Origin: Sebastes aleutianus
Taxonomy: Eukaryota > Chordata > Actinopteri > Perciformes > Sebastidae
Assembly (NCBI GenBank): GCA_916700875.1
Contig: CAKAKS010000060.1
Coordinates: 2,713,334-2,777,333 of the forward strand
Length of the DNA stretch: 64,000 bases
Reading direction: 5' to 3'
Shown: in pieces, positions 45,098-58,480 of the stretch
Numbering within the stretch: the first letter of the stretch is position 1
Layout of the letters: the number at the start of each line of letters is the position of its first letter
The notes under the pieces: generated by a model
The model's input: the letters and a program-made list of their open reading frames with translations, nothing else
Told to the model about the DNA's origin: nothing
Database searches by the model: none
Made by a program: the position numbers and the translations under genes

Positions 45098-46060
45098 CAG
45101 GGCTGTCAAAGTTAACGCGATAATAACGTGTTAATTCATTTTAACGTCACTAAATTTCTTTAACGCATGAACACAATCGATCTTTCGGAGGTTGCAGCGG
45201 GCTCTGACCTCCAGATCAGTGAATGTAAATGGTTTCTATTGGTACCCACGAGTCTCCCCTTTACAGACATGCTCACTTTATGATAATCACATGCAGTTTG
45301 GGGCAAGTCATAGTCAAGTCAGCACACTGACACACTGACAGCTGTTGTTGCCTGTTGGGCTGCAGTTTGACATGTTATGATTGGAGCATATTTTGTATGC
45401 TAAATGCAGTACCTGTGAGGGTTTCTGGACAATATCTGTCATTGTTTTGTGTTGGTAATTGATTTCCAATAATAAATATATACATACATTTGCATAAAGC
45501 AGCATATTTGTCCATTCCCATGTTGACAAGAGTATTAAATACTTGACAAATCTTCCTTTAATGTACATTTTGAACAGATAAAAAACGTGCGATTAATTTG
45601 CGATGTTACATATTTAAATCCTGAAAAAAAAAATGAAGGGAAATCATTTCTTTTTTTTATCTCATGTCAAATCAAACCTAGTGCAACAGTGCAACAACAT
45701 ATAATAAACCAGTGTCTGGCACCGAAGCAGGATCACTACAACACTGACCAACATACACCAGTGATCAGTGACGTGTAATAACCGTAGTGCAGCATCAGCG
45801 GACTTGATTCTGTGTGCTTGCACTCATGAAGCTCCATTTCCCAGAGGTCCGTGCAGCTCACGTAGTCCACGGCGTGGTATACTGGCAAGGCCTCAGCGAC
45901 CCCTAGCTCACCTTTTGTGTTTGCTGGCTCCTTGTTTGAACAGGAGCCAGCGGACAGCGCCTCGCTGTTTACCCTACTCAATATTTCATGGAGAATGAAC
46001 ACTCCCAGAATGAGGGATCGCGTTAATATTGCTGTTAAAATTAAGCGATAATTAAAATTT
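45098..46060 (+). mobile_element. hAT-type element (CAGGGCTGTCAAAG), 5' end intact
   Basis: It starts CAGGGCTGTCAAAGTTAACG, followed by GCGATAATAACGTG. 45380-45500 matches 1-100 in reverse. The 3' end is not clear; GATCGCGTTAATATTGC near 46016 suggests a diverged terminal region. An open - strand frame (46077-45736) lies inside it and is not a gene I recognise. Confidence 0.65.
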
Positions 46061-48886
46061 GTTAGTTTAAAAGCCATCGCAGTCTATAAAAGTTTGATTA
46101 CTGGAAAATTAGGTGCATTAAGTTTTTATGGGTTGGCCTGTGCTATCGCTTGGGAACGATTTTTATGCACTTGTCATGGGCATATGGTGCAGAATTGTGG
46201 GAGTGTGTGTGTTTGTGGGGGTGTGTGTGTGTGTGAGGGAAACATGTTGGTTCTCTGAAAAAGCTGACACACTTTAATCGCAAACTCTCTACCTCTGTGG
46301 TTTAACTCGCCATTAGTTAAAGCTCAGTGCTACCACAGCCTGGTAGCAGCAACTGTGACAAAATGCCAATTATAAATCTGGGCCTGTGTCTTGGAGGAGA
46401 GAGGTCAGAGGTCACGTACGTCTCAGCTGCTTTATGGTCACGTCGTTTGGCCCGTGATGTCACATCAGCACTCCTATCGATGTATTGTTGTTGGTCACTC
46501 TAACATCCAGCTCCTTGTTGCAGGGTGCAGCGAGGTCCTATCGGCTCCTATTACTAATAATAATGTTAGTTAGCGGTCGACAGCTCGTCCCAGAGTTGGA
46601 AGCCACTCGTCATGTCAGAGCAACGTGACCTTGACTTGTGGAATAAATCCGCAGCAGTAGTTTGTCTCCTCACAACATCGTCTACCTCATCTCGCTAGTG
46701 CAGCTCCAACAGTCCCTCCAGCTTTTTGAAGTTTTTCTTCCCCCTTAGAATGATGTCACCCTCCGCTGAAAAACCCAAGTGACATTACTCAACCGGACAA
46801 GAACGGAGAATGTGCACAGTTCACCTTCATATTCATTTCACATCCCGTGGCACAAAACCAGGCAGTTTATACAGTGACACAATTGTGCGGCTAGCTGTTG
46901 ACAGTGGTCGGACATTATGCACAGTGGGACTGTGGAAAAAAACTGGGCTGTTGCCAGCCTGTTTTTCTTTTCTATTGAAACATCAGACTGTCATGGCAGA
47001 AATGGATGTTGCCAGGCATCACTAATGAGCCAATTAATCAATGAATTAGCTGAGCAGCGATTAAATTAATGTGAGCTGGACGGGCAAGCGGCAGTCGTGG
47101 ATATATCCTGGGGAAGGTGATTAACACGCACGCAGAACAGGCAGCGATCAACAAGGCCACTATTAAGTTGGACAACTTCCTGAACTTTTCTCTTTTCAGC
47201 TAAATATAGAACAGCTTAATTCGTTTTGTTTTGTGTGGACCAGAGAAATCATATTTCCCCATGTGACTACTCTGCATCGCTAATATGCTGTGGAACTCAA
47301 GAGAGATTGAGATGTTATTATCTTTTTTTTTTTCAATTATATCGGCCATCTTAAAGTAACATCTTCTGAAACAAATAACTAATAAATATACACTTTCACA
47401 CCACATATTAATGGCATATACAGTATATATTAATATATGTATCTAATAAATAAACAATGTAAAATAATAATCACTCACCTGTCATCACATAAGTACAATT
47501 TGGTTACATGACTTAGTTAGATATTGTCCTTATTATTAAGACAGCTTTCCCAAACATTTCTATTTTTTGGGGATTACAAAATTAAATTAATATTTATTTA
47601 TTCTATTAATTATTTAATATTTGAATAAGTAAAAGAGGATGTAATAAAATATTTTAAATGTTATAAATATAATCTCATCACATACATGAAAACTGTTTGC
47701 TGTACGTGAGATGGTTAGAGCAGAACTTTTACACTCTCACTCATCTCTCAACTTTTTTCTCTAATTTGGGATCATTTTTGATAAAATAAATTATTGTGAA
47801 ATGAAACTATTCCTCATTTTTGAACCCTAACCCCCCCCCCCCCCGCCCCCTAGTACACCCTCAAGGAAACCAGCTGCTGCTCCAAACTCACTGATACAAA
47901 CCATTTCCTCTCATGGGCTTATTGCAAAAATCAGCAGCTACACATGTGGCGTACAGCGAGCATTTACCTATCCTCTGGTATCTGATGTACCTGTGCAGTG
48001 TGTGTAAAGTTTCATGTGTTGGACATCATATATGGCTGATCCGTCATAGTTTAGGACAGCAGTTCCCAAAGCGGGCCTGGGGCCTGTGCAGCGGACAGTC
48101 TTGAGCAGGCTGTAGGGGTCCTTTAGGGGAACAGTCTCGGTTCACTGCAGAATAATTCACTGGAAATTACTCCATTTAGAGATTGAAAAAAAAATGTATA
48201 TTGCAAGTTTAGGATCATCTCCTCATGTACAGTGTAGATAGTTCTACAATTCATCACTAAATCAACAATTAAAATGTTCCCTTATAGCCCAGAAGGACTG
48301 AAAGTGATGCAGTACGCTGCGGGTCCATGAGGCCTATCATCAGGTCCAGGAGCACTTTGTGTGTGTTTAGTGACAAACAATGCAGAACTCATCATAATCA
48401 GCTCTGTGTGGACCGCTGGTCCAGCACTGGACCACATCATCTAACCATGTCCAGTCTCCACCCCCCCCAGAGAAGAGACGTTATAGAAAGGGGGTGGGTG
48501 GATGGGTGGCGGTGTTGGGAGGGGGCTCCCTTGATTATGTGACATCCTCCGGAAGACCGCTGGAGTTGTTTCCTCCATTACTTAGAGGGGGAAAAAAGAG
48601 GCCTTTTCACTATTGAGACTGTCACTCTCAATTTGGGCTAACGGTAAGCATGCACAAGGCCTCCTGGATATCCCCCCCCCCTCCACCTGCTCTCACCCCA
48701 CTCCCACTCAACCCCCCCACCCACCCACCCACCCATCCCAACCTCCCCTCCCCCTGCAGCGGATCGCCGTGGTGACAGTTTGATTAGATCATCAATCGTG
48801 GCCGTTAACAGCGGTTTTCCTGAGCACCTGGACCGGCAGGTCACAGCTGGCTCTGAGCTACCGCTGTCCCCCTGACCCAGAGATGT

Positions 48887-48899
48887 GAGTGTGTGTGTG

Positions 48900-48978
<79 letters not shown>
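48887..48978 (+). repeat. (TG)n microsatellite
   Basis: A TG run of about 45 units with one TTAG interruption at 48899-48903. Confidence 0.97.
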
Positions 48979-48981
<3 letters not shown>

Positions 48982-49669
48982 CGTGTGTGGAAGTATGCTC
49001 GCGGACACACAATTGCACGTGCAGTCCAATTGTTTTTGTGTTTGCAAGACCAGCTCTTTGTACTGAACTTTCGAGTGTGTGTTGCATAGTCCTGTGTGTG
49101 GACAACATGGTGATCTTTGTCTGCACGTGTGTCCATGTCTACGTGCAAGCACAGTTGTGTGTTTGTGAGCGTGTGCGTGATGTTGAAATGACCCGAGTGC
49201 AGTGGCGAGCTTTATTTGGATGTCCACTGTTGTTTCAGTTCAATACAAATGAGAAATGCATTTACCTCGGGGGTCACGGGGGGGCGGGGGAGGGGGGGCC
49301 TTTAGACCCACCTTGTTATTTTCTGATGTTTTGTTTTTTTCGTCTGACCCGGGTGGTCCAAACACTAATGAATGTTTTAATTCTTTACATAGGTTCTGAG
49401 AGACTACTTTCTAGAAAATGAGGGCGACGACAGGTGGAAATATCAAATGTTTCTGCATGCAGGCGGCTAGAAGAATACAATTAGAGGAATTGAGTAATAG
49501 AGTAGAAACTCATCTGTACCTGTGTGTTCTCTGCTAGATAACTTTACAGACTGTATTGTTCTGTGTTTGCAGATCCACAGATACCGGTGTGTAGCAGTTA
49601 TGGCTATTCATCTGTAACACCACACACACACACTCTTTACCGTAGCTAGGACACAGTGCACTTCACAAA

Positions 49670-49693
49670 CACACACACACACACACACACACA
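49670..49693 (+). repeat. (CA)n microsatellite, short
   Basis: Twelve CA units; another short CA run lies at 49620-49632. Confidence 0.9.
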
Positions 49694-50655
49694 TAAATTC
49701 ACCTGCTTCCCCGCGTTGTCTTCGGCGGCTGTATCAGGTTCCTCGTCGTTCTGGTAAAGCAGTTAAATTTATGGGCTAACAATAATGGGACAAAGTGTGT
49801 GTCTCATTGCGATTCCTCAGGTATTCCATGATTAAATAAACGTCCCCAGTCTTTTCATAAAGCTTGTTTATGGCAGCGTGGCACCATATGCTACTGCTTC
49901 CACCCCACCCACCCATCTCTTCCTCTCTCTCCCTCTCTCCTTCTCTTTGTCTCTCTCTCTCTCCGTTCCTCTCTATGCTTCATACACTGCCCTACACTGC
50001 CTCTACCAGATGCAGGCTAGCCATTATTCTGTGGCGGAGTCGTGGTGGAGGAGCTAAAGTTGTGAATTAACATGTAGAAGCCATTACGGAGTGATGATGA
50101 TATCCATCTGCGCCGTTCATAGGTGCTACTTAGTAAATTGTCTGCGCTGTAATGGCACAACAGTAACAATATGATTCTGTTTCATCAACTCTACGGTCTG
50201 TTCCCGTCTCTTCCGTTAAGTAGATGCTCATGATGTGACTTATTTGCTGGGTGCCGTTGAGTGTTTGGTTCGTCGCAGCTCTGCGTGGTTCCACCCTGTT
50301 GGTCAGAGCGGAGTCATGGAAACGCATTTTAATCCTCCTGGCTTCAAAGTGTAGTTATGAACCATTAGATATGCACATTATGTCATATTATTGAGGTTTT
50401 TTTTTTATAGATTAGCAAACCTTTTTGTCTTGTTGCACTTTTGTTGTGCTGATTGACCACACATTATACATTATATGATATCGTTTTTGTATTTTATAAT
50501 GTCTAATCGATCTGCCTTTTTCCTGAAACACAATGTTCATACAAATAAAACTAAACAACTTACACATTTTATGAAAGCTTAGGAAATGCACTTATAAAAT
50601 ACACAAATGTGATAAGAGCAATAATACTGTATATAAACACAAAGTCGTCATAATC

Positions 50656-51403
50656 TATGGGCGTTTTCATATTAGCTACGATTGATCCGAGTACTATTGC
50701 TCCCCCTCTCCACTCCCTCGCCGCTCAGCTTACACATTACTAAAGTTGTTCCGCACCCGAGTACACTTGCGTCATCATCCACATGTATTTGTTTATGTTG
50801 AGATCAGCTGTTCTAGCGGCGCAGCATCGTAAAACACTTCATTCAAACTCCACAGAAACAAAATAAAACTCACCAACACCGTCGTCGTTAGTCTTTCTAA
50901 CAATCACAGAGTTTGATGTGAAAATATGCCTGATCTAAACGTTGTTTCCCCCGCTGCCTCTCTCTCTCTGCCCGCTGAGCAGCTGAGCAGCTCTCGTTCT
51001 TCGGAGGCAGACCATTACACTAGCTAAATAAAATAACAAACATGCTCAACCCCAATGTCTACTATTGTCTATATTTTTTAAGGAACCTCTCGCTGGCCTC
51101 CGTGCTTTGTCAATCATGGCAATGCAGTTTGAGGATTTCGGAGGAGACCGGCGGCGTTGAAAAAAGCCCGCCCTTTCAAAACGAATCGCTGACTGCTAAC
51201 GGTACTCGTGTTAAATAGCACTCCACTTCCGTGTTTTGGTACAGTCGGCTTTCACACCTGATGCGAACCGTACCCGAGTACACATGAACTGACGAACCGT
51301 GCCCGAGTACGGTACGGAGCGTTCACACTAATCAAACGAACTGGACTTCTGGGGTCAAGCGTACTCGGATCCATGCCCAGGTCCCTGATGTGAAAGCACC
51401 CTA
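50656..51403. mobile_element. TIR element (GGGTGCTTTCACAT type), about 748 bp
   Basis: The left end is TATGGGCGTTTTCATATTAG and the right end, inverted, is TAGGGTGCTTTCACATCAGG. Several CCGAGTAC subrepeats lie near the right end. It resembles hAT-type MITEs of teleosts. No target duplication is visible and there is no transposase. Confidence 0.6.
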
Positions 51404-52942
51404 AATGATGCTACAGTATCTGCATGTCTAAGCTAATTAGGCAAGTCAGCAGGTCAAAAATGTTCAAATACACAGCGTGAAGATTATAAATTTATCAATT
51501 ACAATTCAAAGTGGCTTTATTGGCTTGAAAGTTTCAAAAAACAATGTTGCCAAAGCATCAAAATATGAAATACAAAATACACAATGTCATGTCGAATTGC
51601 GTCGAATCTTGTGAAACACATGAGGCTCATATTGTGTGTTCCTCTGAAGAGTCCGTGACACTTTGCTCCTCTGCGGCGGATAGTTTTGACTACGCAAACA
51701 CAGGCAAAGCAGCAAAAGTTGGGACTGTAATTAATTCTCCAAAGCAGTGTAGGACTGTGTGTCAGGGGATGGGGGGGGGGGGGGGCAGGGAAACCCAACA
51801 GTTGCTACAAAGCAAAGTCAGAAAAGCAATTAACTCCTCCAGCCGGGACATGGCAGTAAACACGTGTGATTGTTCACTATATTGTCTTGTTTGGCTCCTG
51901 GAGTCGCGTCGCCGTAGAAGGCCAGAGAGACGGAGACACTGAGTTTGTGTACTATGGACTTTTGTTGTGATTATTAATGGCCATTTCATATTAACCTCGT
52001 CGCGCTAATATGCTCGACAATGGCCCAAATCACCTGAGCGATGAGGACGATGGAGGCGGGCCTGTCTCCCCCCCCACCGTCCAGCCAACACTGTAGCAGC
52101 CACCCTACTATCCCCCCAACCCAATGACCAAGATTAATGAAACCTCCGCCGTTTTTAATTAGCACGGCTGCAGTCATCAATTACGTGCGCCCCACCCCAA
52201 ATACAAATATTGTTATATTTGGGGGGAAAATTCTTGATTTATTTCGTTGTGGTGGCCGAAGGAGTGAGATGAATGGCCTCCCATCATGGTCATTTGCAGG
52301 GATGAGGAGGAGGAGGAGAAGAGAAGGGAGAGTGGGGTGGGCTGGGTAATAAGATCAGTAGGGGAGGGGGGTGGGGGGGCACATACAGTACAGTAGAGGA
52401 CATGGACAGGGCCAGCCAGGGAAAGCCAAGTCTACAGGGAAAGACCAGTCTGGGTCTCGGTGTCCCTGTGCAGGGATCTGACTCCAACTGTCCAGGAACT
52501 TAATTAGACTTTCCCTGAACCCAGAGCTGCTCTGATACCAGTTTTCTCCAGCTGATATAAGTAGCTGGAGATTCAAGTACCAGTCAAAGTACTACTTATT
52601 CATGCCACCTATTATTGGCCTGTTACAAAACATTTGCAAGAACAAGTGTATCGCCTTTATTTATTTGATTTTTCCCTCTTCAAAACCTACCCAGCCACGA
52701 TAAACCATTAATAAACCATCAGATGCACTTAACTTTAGAAAGCTATGAAAAAAAAACATCATGCAAAAATTGTTTTCTGCATGTGTGATATGCAAATCTG
52801 TTCAGCTGGAGCAACACTTTTTACAGTGAAGAAGAGTCTGTCCAATCTGCTGTCAGACTTATAAAATGATGTCACGTTTAAGGCCCCATATGACAACTGT
52901 AACTGTTGGTCATCCAGCACATCAAAGTTTCTCACATTTGTC
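51404..52942. other. Intronic sequence; conserved-looking block 51955-52060
   Basis: 51955-52060 (GATTATTAATGGCC, CGCGCTAATATGC) is motif-rich. A G-run lies at 51769-51785. 52300-52380 is G-rich. No exon recognised. Confidence 0.35.
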
Positions 52943-53356
52943 CAGCGGTGGATGAAGTACCTCAATGCCAAAATGGAGTAAAAGTACAGAAATCTAACCA
53001 CAAAATGACTTTAGTAGAAGTTAAAGTCACCTATTAGAAGATTACTTGAGTAAAAGTCTTGATATTTACTGTACTTAAGTATCAAAAGTAATTTTCTGAT
53101 ATTAAATGTACTTAAGTATTGAAAATGAAAGTAAACGCTGTTAATAAAAATCACGGATTTTGAGATTTATGAAGTTTATTCTTCTTTACATGTACACCAT
53201 CTTAAAAGTGGAGGCTACATTACACAACTTTAAGGATTTAAGGAACAAAATCCAATTTAGTTGACATATATATAAAATATAAAAACTCAAGTAAAGTACA
53301 GATACTCCCAAAAATACTGTAACAAAGTATTATGACTTTGTTACATTACACCACTG
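52943..53356. mobile_element. hAT MITE (CAGYGGTG...AAGTAC type), 414 bp
   Basis: It starts CAGCGGTGGATGAAGTACC and, inverted at the right end, CAGTGGTGTAATGTAACA. It is full of AAGTA/TACTT subrepeats (GTACTTAAGTAT). The flanks CATTTGTC and CAATTTTC could be a decayed duplication. Same family as the fragment at 10613-10719. Confidence 0.7.
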
Positions 53357-54296
53357 CAATTTTCTCTGCTGCTAACTTTACTCCGTTGATGTCTGGAGGC
53401 TGTTTTCTCACATCCTCATCGCTTCCAACTATTCTGTATTGCTCCAGCACACTTGTCTTATTGTTGCTTGTACAAATATTACATGATGCTTCTACAAGTG
53501 TTTTTGAAGCACTCGTATTACTCTCTTAACATTTTGCCAATAGCTTTTTCCAGGAGGCTTTGCTACTATATTTGTCAATATTTTGTTAATCAGATTGTAA
53601 CTTGTGTTTTCTTTTTTGATTTCTGATCCGGGGATTTGGTGTCTCTTCTTGTTACTTGAACACGGAGAGTTGGTGTATCAGCATCAGAGTTTTAATTTAC
53701 TGTTTACAGCGGCATTGGCAGTCAGGTTGAGGTTTGCTGTGGACAGTACACCCCTCGTGATGGCTTATACACTAAAAGAAAAGGCAGTTAATTCGTATAG
53801 ATAAGTGTTGAAAATGAGACAGAATTATCCAAAATACTGTGCCACAAATTAATGTGTTCGTCCTTGTGAAAAAGAAACAGGACCTGTGCCAGACGCTTTT
53901 CTCTCTGCTGCCTTTCTAACTCCACACAACGCTCCGATTCAGAGGTTCGTCTGTTGTTAGTGAATGCAGACTGGACTCATGTAGTTAAATCCTGCCGTCC
54001 AGCTTGTTCTGATACGACACCGCGCAGAGAGAAAGAAAGAAAGATTGCAGACACATTATTTGTATTGAATCTCAATCTTTTTACACATTCTTTCTTCATG
54101 TCTCGGCCCATGTCTAGACTTGCTTTTCTTATATTAGCATTCTTATACTGTATTAAATTGAGTTATGATAAAAAAATAAACTCTTTTCTAAATTCAAAAA
54201 AAGAAAACTATACTCGACTTGTTCATAAATGATTAGCCTTGTGCACCTCCTCTCTGCAGTTCTTCACATTTGCTAATATCTGGCCAGGACGTGTCG

Positions 54297-54334
54297 TAAT
54301 AATGATAATAATAATAATAATAATAATAATAATG
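54297..54334 (+). repeat. (TAA)n microsatellite
   Basis: About twelve AAT/TAA units. Confidence 0.95.
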
Positions 54335-54441
54335 CAAGTACGCTGCTGTATGACTTGGAAGATGTGCACGGCTCATTTCTGTGGTTTGGGAGTTTGGGTG
54401 TTTGCGCTGCGGTAAGCCACCAGCCATTTCACTTGTGCTGG

Positions 54442-54442
<1 letters not shown>

Positions 54443-54480
<38 letters not shown>
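54443..54480 (+). repeat. (CA)n microsatellite
   Basis: About 19 CA units. Confidence 0.97.
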
Positions 54481-54482
<2 letters not shown>

Positions 54483-54638
54483 TTTTATACTCTTACTGCC
54501 ACGGCCATCGCCTGCCCACTGACTCCAGAGAGAAGGGTGGGAAACATCTTGAATATTTTATGAAGCTCGGGAACCCCACCTCCGTCTTCCCCACCCTGTA
54601 AACCACCGCCGCCACCGCTGCTGCTGTGTCCAGCAGCG

Positions 54639-54642
<4 letters not shown>

Positions 54643-54677
<35 letters not shown>
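54643..54677 (+). repeat. (CA)n microsatellite
   Basis: About 17 CA units, preceded by GCGCACG. Confidence 0.96.
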
Positions 54678-54678
<1 letters not shown>

Positions 54679-54916
54679 AGCAGCAAAACAGAAATAATGT
54701 TTTAAATGCAATCATTGTCAGGCCCAAACAATGTCATTTATCAAGGGAGCATTTGGGACTGTATAATAAGTTTCACATTATTAATACAATTTTTCATCCT
54801 CTGTCAAGCCTATCTGATTTATGGCACGCGTGTGATCTAAGGTGATCATTGAATTACAATTCCAGTAATAAGAGAGAGAATGGACCTGGTCTTTTACTTC
54901 TGCCCAGTGGAGCACA

Positions 54917-54919
<3 letters not shown>

Positions 54920-54972
<53 letters not shown>
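54920..54972 (+). repeat. (CA)n microsatellite
   Basis: About 26 CA units; third CA array within 530 bp, all in the same orientation. Confidence 0.97.
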
Positions 54973-54976
<4 letters not shown>

Positions 54977-56750
54977 CAGCCTCCAGTTGCAACATGCAGC
55001 GATTACACACAACATACAACAATAGTCACAACCCGCCCTATCTGCGTTATAACTTTTACCGGTCACACCACGGAGCAAATGTGCTTAATATTTGTGTTAA
55101 ACCAATGTGCCAGCTTCCTAATTTCAGTGAGAGAAAGAGGAGAGGGGAGAAAAACAAATGAACCTCGGCCCCTGTTAATTAGATAAGGGACAAAGCTCAT
55201 TATTTTAAAATGATATTGAGGCCCAGAGAGTAAATATGAGTGGCCTGTTAGGGGCTCGGTAATGGGACGGGAATGCACGTCGTTACAGGGCCGAATGATT
55301 TACAGCTAGATGCTCTCTGATGTATAGACTGTACCTTTTTATTAAGTGGCTGTCGTTACGGTCACTGGCTCAGTCATTTCCCTTTGTGTCTAATCAAAAT
55401 CCATATCCAGACAACCCCACCGTCCAGACCCAGCCGCGCCAGATGGGAAAGAAATTACAGGAATGTCGGCGTTCCCCCTTTTTCGCACGGCCACCTTTCT
55501 CTAGCCTCGGCTCATATTCAGCTAAAAGCTACCGGAGATGCTTACGATGCAGATAATATAATCTAACAAACAGCAGCAACGAATAAACAAATAGAAATGT
55601 GAAATTCTTTTGAGGTAATTAGATAACAAAGACAGACTCCTATCATAACATTTGGATCCAGTTTGAACAAGTATTAGCAGTCATGCTTTTATCAGATTAG
55701 CTCGTTGTCGAGGGCCCGGTGATCGGCGTCGTACATCATCCTGTTTGATTTCTGTTTCCAGCGAATTTGGGGGGGGAAGCCGCTAATTGGATTGCGGGAG
55801 TCTAGCCCCGGTTAAAGATGGTAAACAGCAGAGCAGACTTGTCCCCCAACTCGCAGCCCCACAGGCTGCGATAGAACGCCAGCTCTCCTCAGGATTGCCA
55901 CAATTTATGACACATTTTCTCTGTATTCTTAAAAGATAATTAGGTTTATCACCCGTTTTTTTCCCCTCTCAACCCCCCCTTTCTTTCCGTTTTGTGTACC
56001 TGAGAGCACACAATCGCAGCATAAAAACATAAATATTTCTGCAGCACAGCAGCGCTGGCAGGTGAGCCTAATGAAATTCTAGGAGTGTAATTTGATTTAC
56101 GAGGTGCTAATGCGGCCTGATATTAGAGAGAAAAAGCTCTGATATGGCTGCCTTGTGCTGTATTTAAGGCCTATCAGAAGCCTGATAAAGAGCATCCTGT
56201 CCTCAGCACTGCGGCTGAGTTATTGTTGCAGATATTCATATTGATAGTAATTCTTCCCGACGCAATTTAGTGCCGGCAATATATAAATATGGAGATAATA
56301 GTTAATTTTGGTGGCTGCTCAGATTGCGATGCTTTAAATTCAAGACTTACAAAAAAAAAACTTTGAGCTGTGAAGCATCTGGACACTTTTTAAAGTGCCG
56401 TTTAAAGGATGGTGTGGGCGGGGTGGGATGGGGGGTGGGGTTTGGTAAGAGGCCTTTGACCGAGCCGTGTCACACAAATCAGATTTCCGGTACTTTTCAG
56501 CGGCTGCTAATTTCAACGCAAAGCTTTTTGGAGCTCTTGATTTGCAGCTTTTTTTGGTCGAAACATTTTGATTAATAGTCTGATATGCGTAAAACCTATT
56601 AAGCTTTTAAATTAACTGAGAGTGGAAACAAGACATCACACCAGTATGCGCATACACTCAGAGAAAGAGATCATTTCGGGGCGTTTTTTTGTTCAGAATC
56701 ATGTTGTTTCATTCTCTTTCAAAAAAGACTTTCTTGTAATTTAACATTGC

Positions 56751-56775
56751 GTGTGTGTGTGTGTGTGTGTGTGTG
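56751..56775 (+). repeat. (TG)n microsatellite, short
   Basis: About 12 TG units. Confidence 0.92.
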
Positions 56776-58437
56776 GCACAAAGCGTGTGTGTGCGCGCAC
56801 TTCCCAGGCTCAAATTTAGGTCTGTGTGTTTCAAAGTGTGTTTGGGACCATTGAGCTATGGCTCATAATAAAAACAGGCAATAACGGGGCCACCACAGAG
56901 GGACCTGGCCTTTGTGCCTCCCTGCTCCCCCTCGCTCCCCGCTCCCCTCCGTGCCACCTCCCTCCTCCTCCTCATGGCCTCTCCCCACCCCCTAAGTTAT
57001 GGGCTGAATAACAGCGCAACAATATTAAGATAACATTTCCTGATTGTTTGTCAGGCAGGAGGCTCCTTCACCCCGCTTTCATCACGTCCACCGTGTTCAT
57101 TAAATTGACAATTTGTATTTGCCCTACAGCGGGATAAACAGGAGCTTATCTGATGGGCCTGGTCTTTTATTATTTATTTCATTATCTTTTTTTTTTTTCT
57201 CTCTCTCCCTCTCTCTCCTTCTCTCTCTCTCTCTCCTCCCCCTCTTTCTCCCGGGATTGAAGGTAAACATAAATCAGCAGCAGCATCTCTGTTGTGTGCC
57301 GTTGTTCATATTGCAGTCATATGCAGCAGCGGTCCTCTCAGAGGAGGTTCATCTACAATACTCTGCAGACACATGTGGCCTCTTCACGGAGGTTTTAGTT
57401 GTTGTTTTGTGTGACGTGCCGGCTGCACGCTCCTGCAGGTCTCAGTATGATATAACTCCGTAGATATTTCACTTTAAAATGCTCTGCTGTTGGGATAATT
57501 CTTGGACTTGTTCCTGAGAGATTCGGCTTCTTCCTTCCACAGCAGAGTTTGTTCAGTCGTTGTCTCTGCTGCAGCGGGCCAGAGATGGTTGTCTGTGTTC
57601 ACTTGAATGTTAAACTAGCACCATCCAGGAATCTGATTTGTGTACCCGCAGCAGACCACATTGACTACAGCGCTTTCTAAAGCATTTCTCCTAAGCACCG
57701 TGAGTGATGATGTTGCCCGGTTCGATATCTTAGCCCGGGAACAAGCCTGTCGTCGGTCGACATTGTGCAGGCAAACGAAAAATAACGAAGCCAGCGTCCT
57801 TACTTAGGAAACACTTGTCCCAGAAATTTAATCTTTTCCCCATTTTTTACCCAACTGCCCCCCCTCTAATCAGGTTTCAATTGACTGCCATTGAAGGAAG
57901 AGTCTCTCCTCAGACACATGTATAGGTCCGAACCCAGTCAGACACCATTTAAGGCTTACTCAGTCTTCCTCCCAATATCTTGGAGAGCTCAGGGCCAAAT
58001 GATTTAATCTTCATTCAGCTAATTTAGTCTGGATTTAAGCTGCCGGGTTGTCGAAGTGCAGAGTGATGGAGTCTGAAAACAGGATGAGAGGGAAAAAGGG
58101 AGAGGAGGGGAAAACGGAAGGAAGGAGGGAGGGGAAACGAGGGAGCGAGAGAGATAAAGATAGAGCGATGGAGGGAGAAAGAGAGAGACGAGGAAGGGAG
58201 GGCGGGAGGCTGAAGATGATGATCCATCCTGACCCTAGTGAATGCTGTCATGTTCCTCCCTCTAGGTAATCTCTCTCACTCACTCGCTATTTTGCATGTG
58301 AAAATGCTCTCCTGACAGTTGCATATCAGATAAATTTTCTCCCTTTCCCCCCCCCCCCCCTCTCCCTTCACCAAATAAACAACATTCTTCACTTTGAAGT
58401 TGTCTGTTTGTGTCAGTTTGGCTTGAGGCGAGAGTCG

Positions 58438-58438
58438 G

Positions 58439-58471
<33 letters not shown>
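58438..58471 (+). repeat. (CT)n microsatellite
   Basis: About 16 CT units. Confidence 0.95.

Positions 58472-58480
<9 letters not shown>

Larger units (their letters stand above)
46061..50655. other. Intronic sequence with simple repeats
   Basis: 46980-47110 (GAGCCAATTAATCAATGAATTAGC) is a candidate conserved block. 47280-47800 is very AT-rich. A C-run lies at 47830-47844. 48480-48530 and 48660-48760 are G/C-run segments on opposite strands. 49265-49300 is G-run rich. No exon recognised. Confidence 0.4.

Noticed and set aside
45736..46077. - strand frame of 113 codons
   Set aside because: It lies inside the hAT-type element starting at 45098 and has no transposase motif that I can identify.
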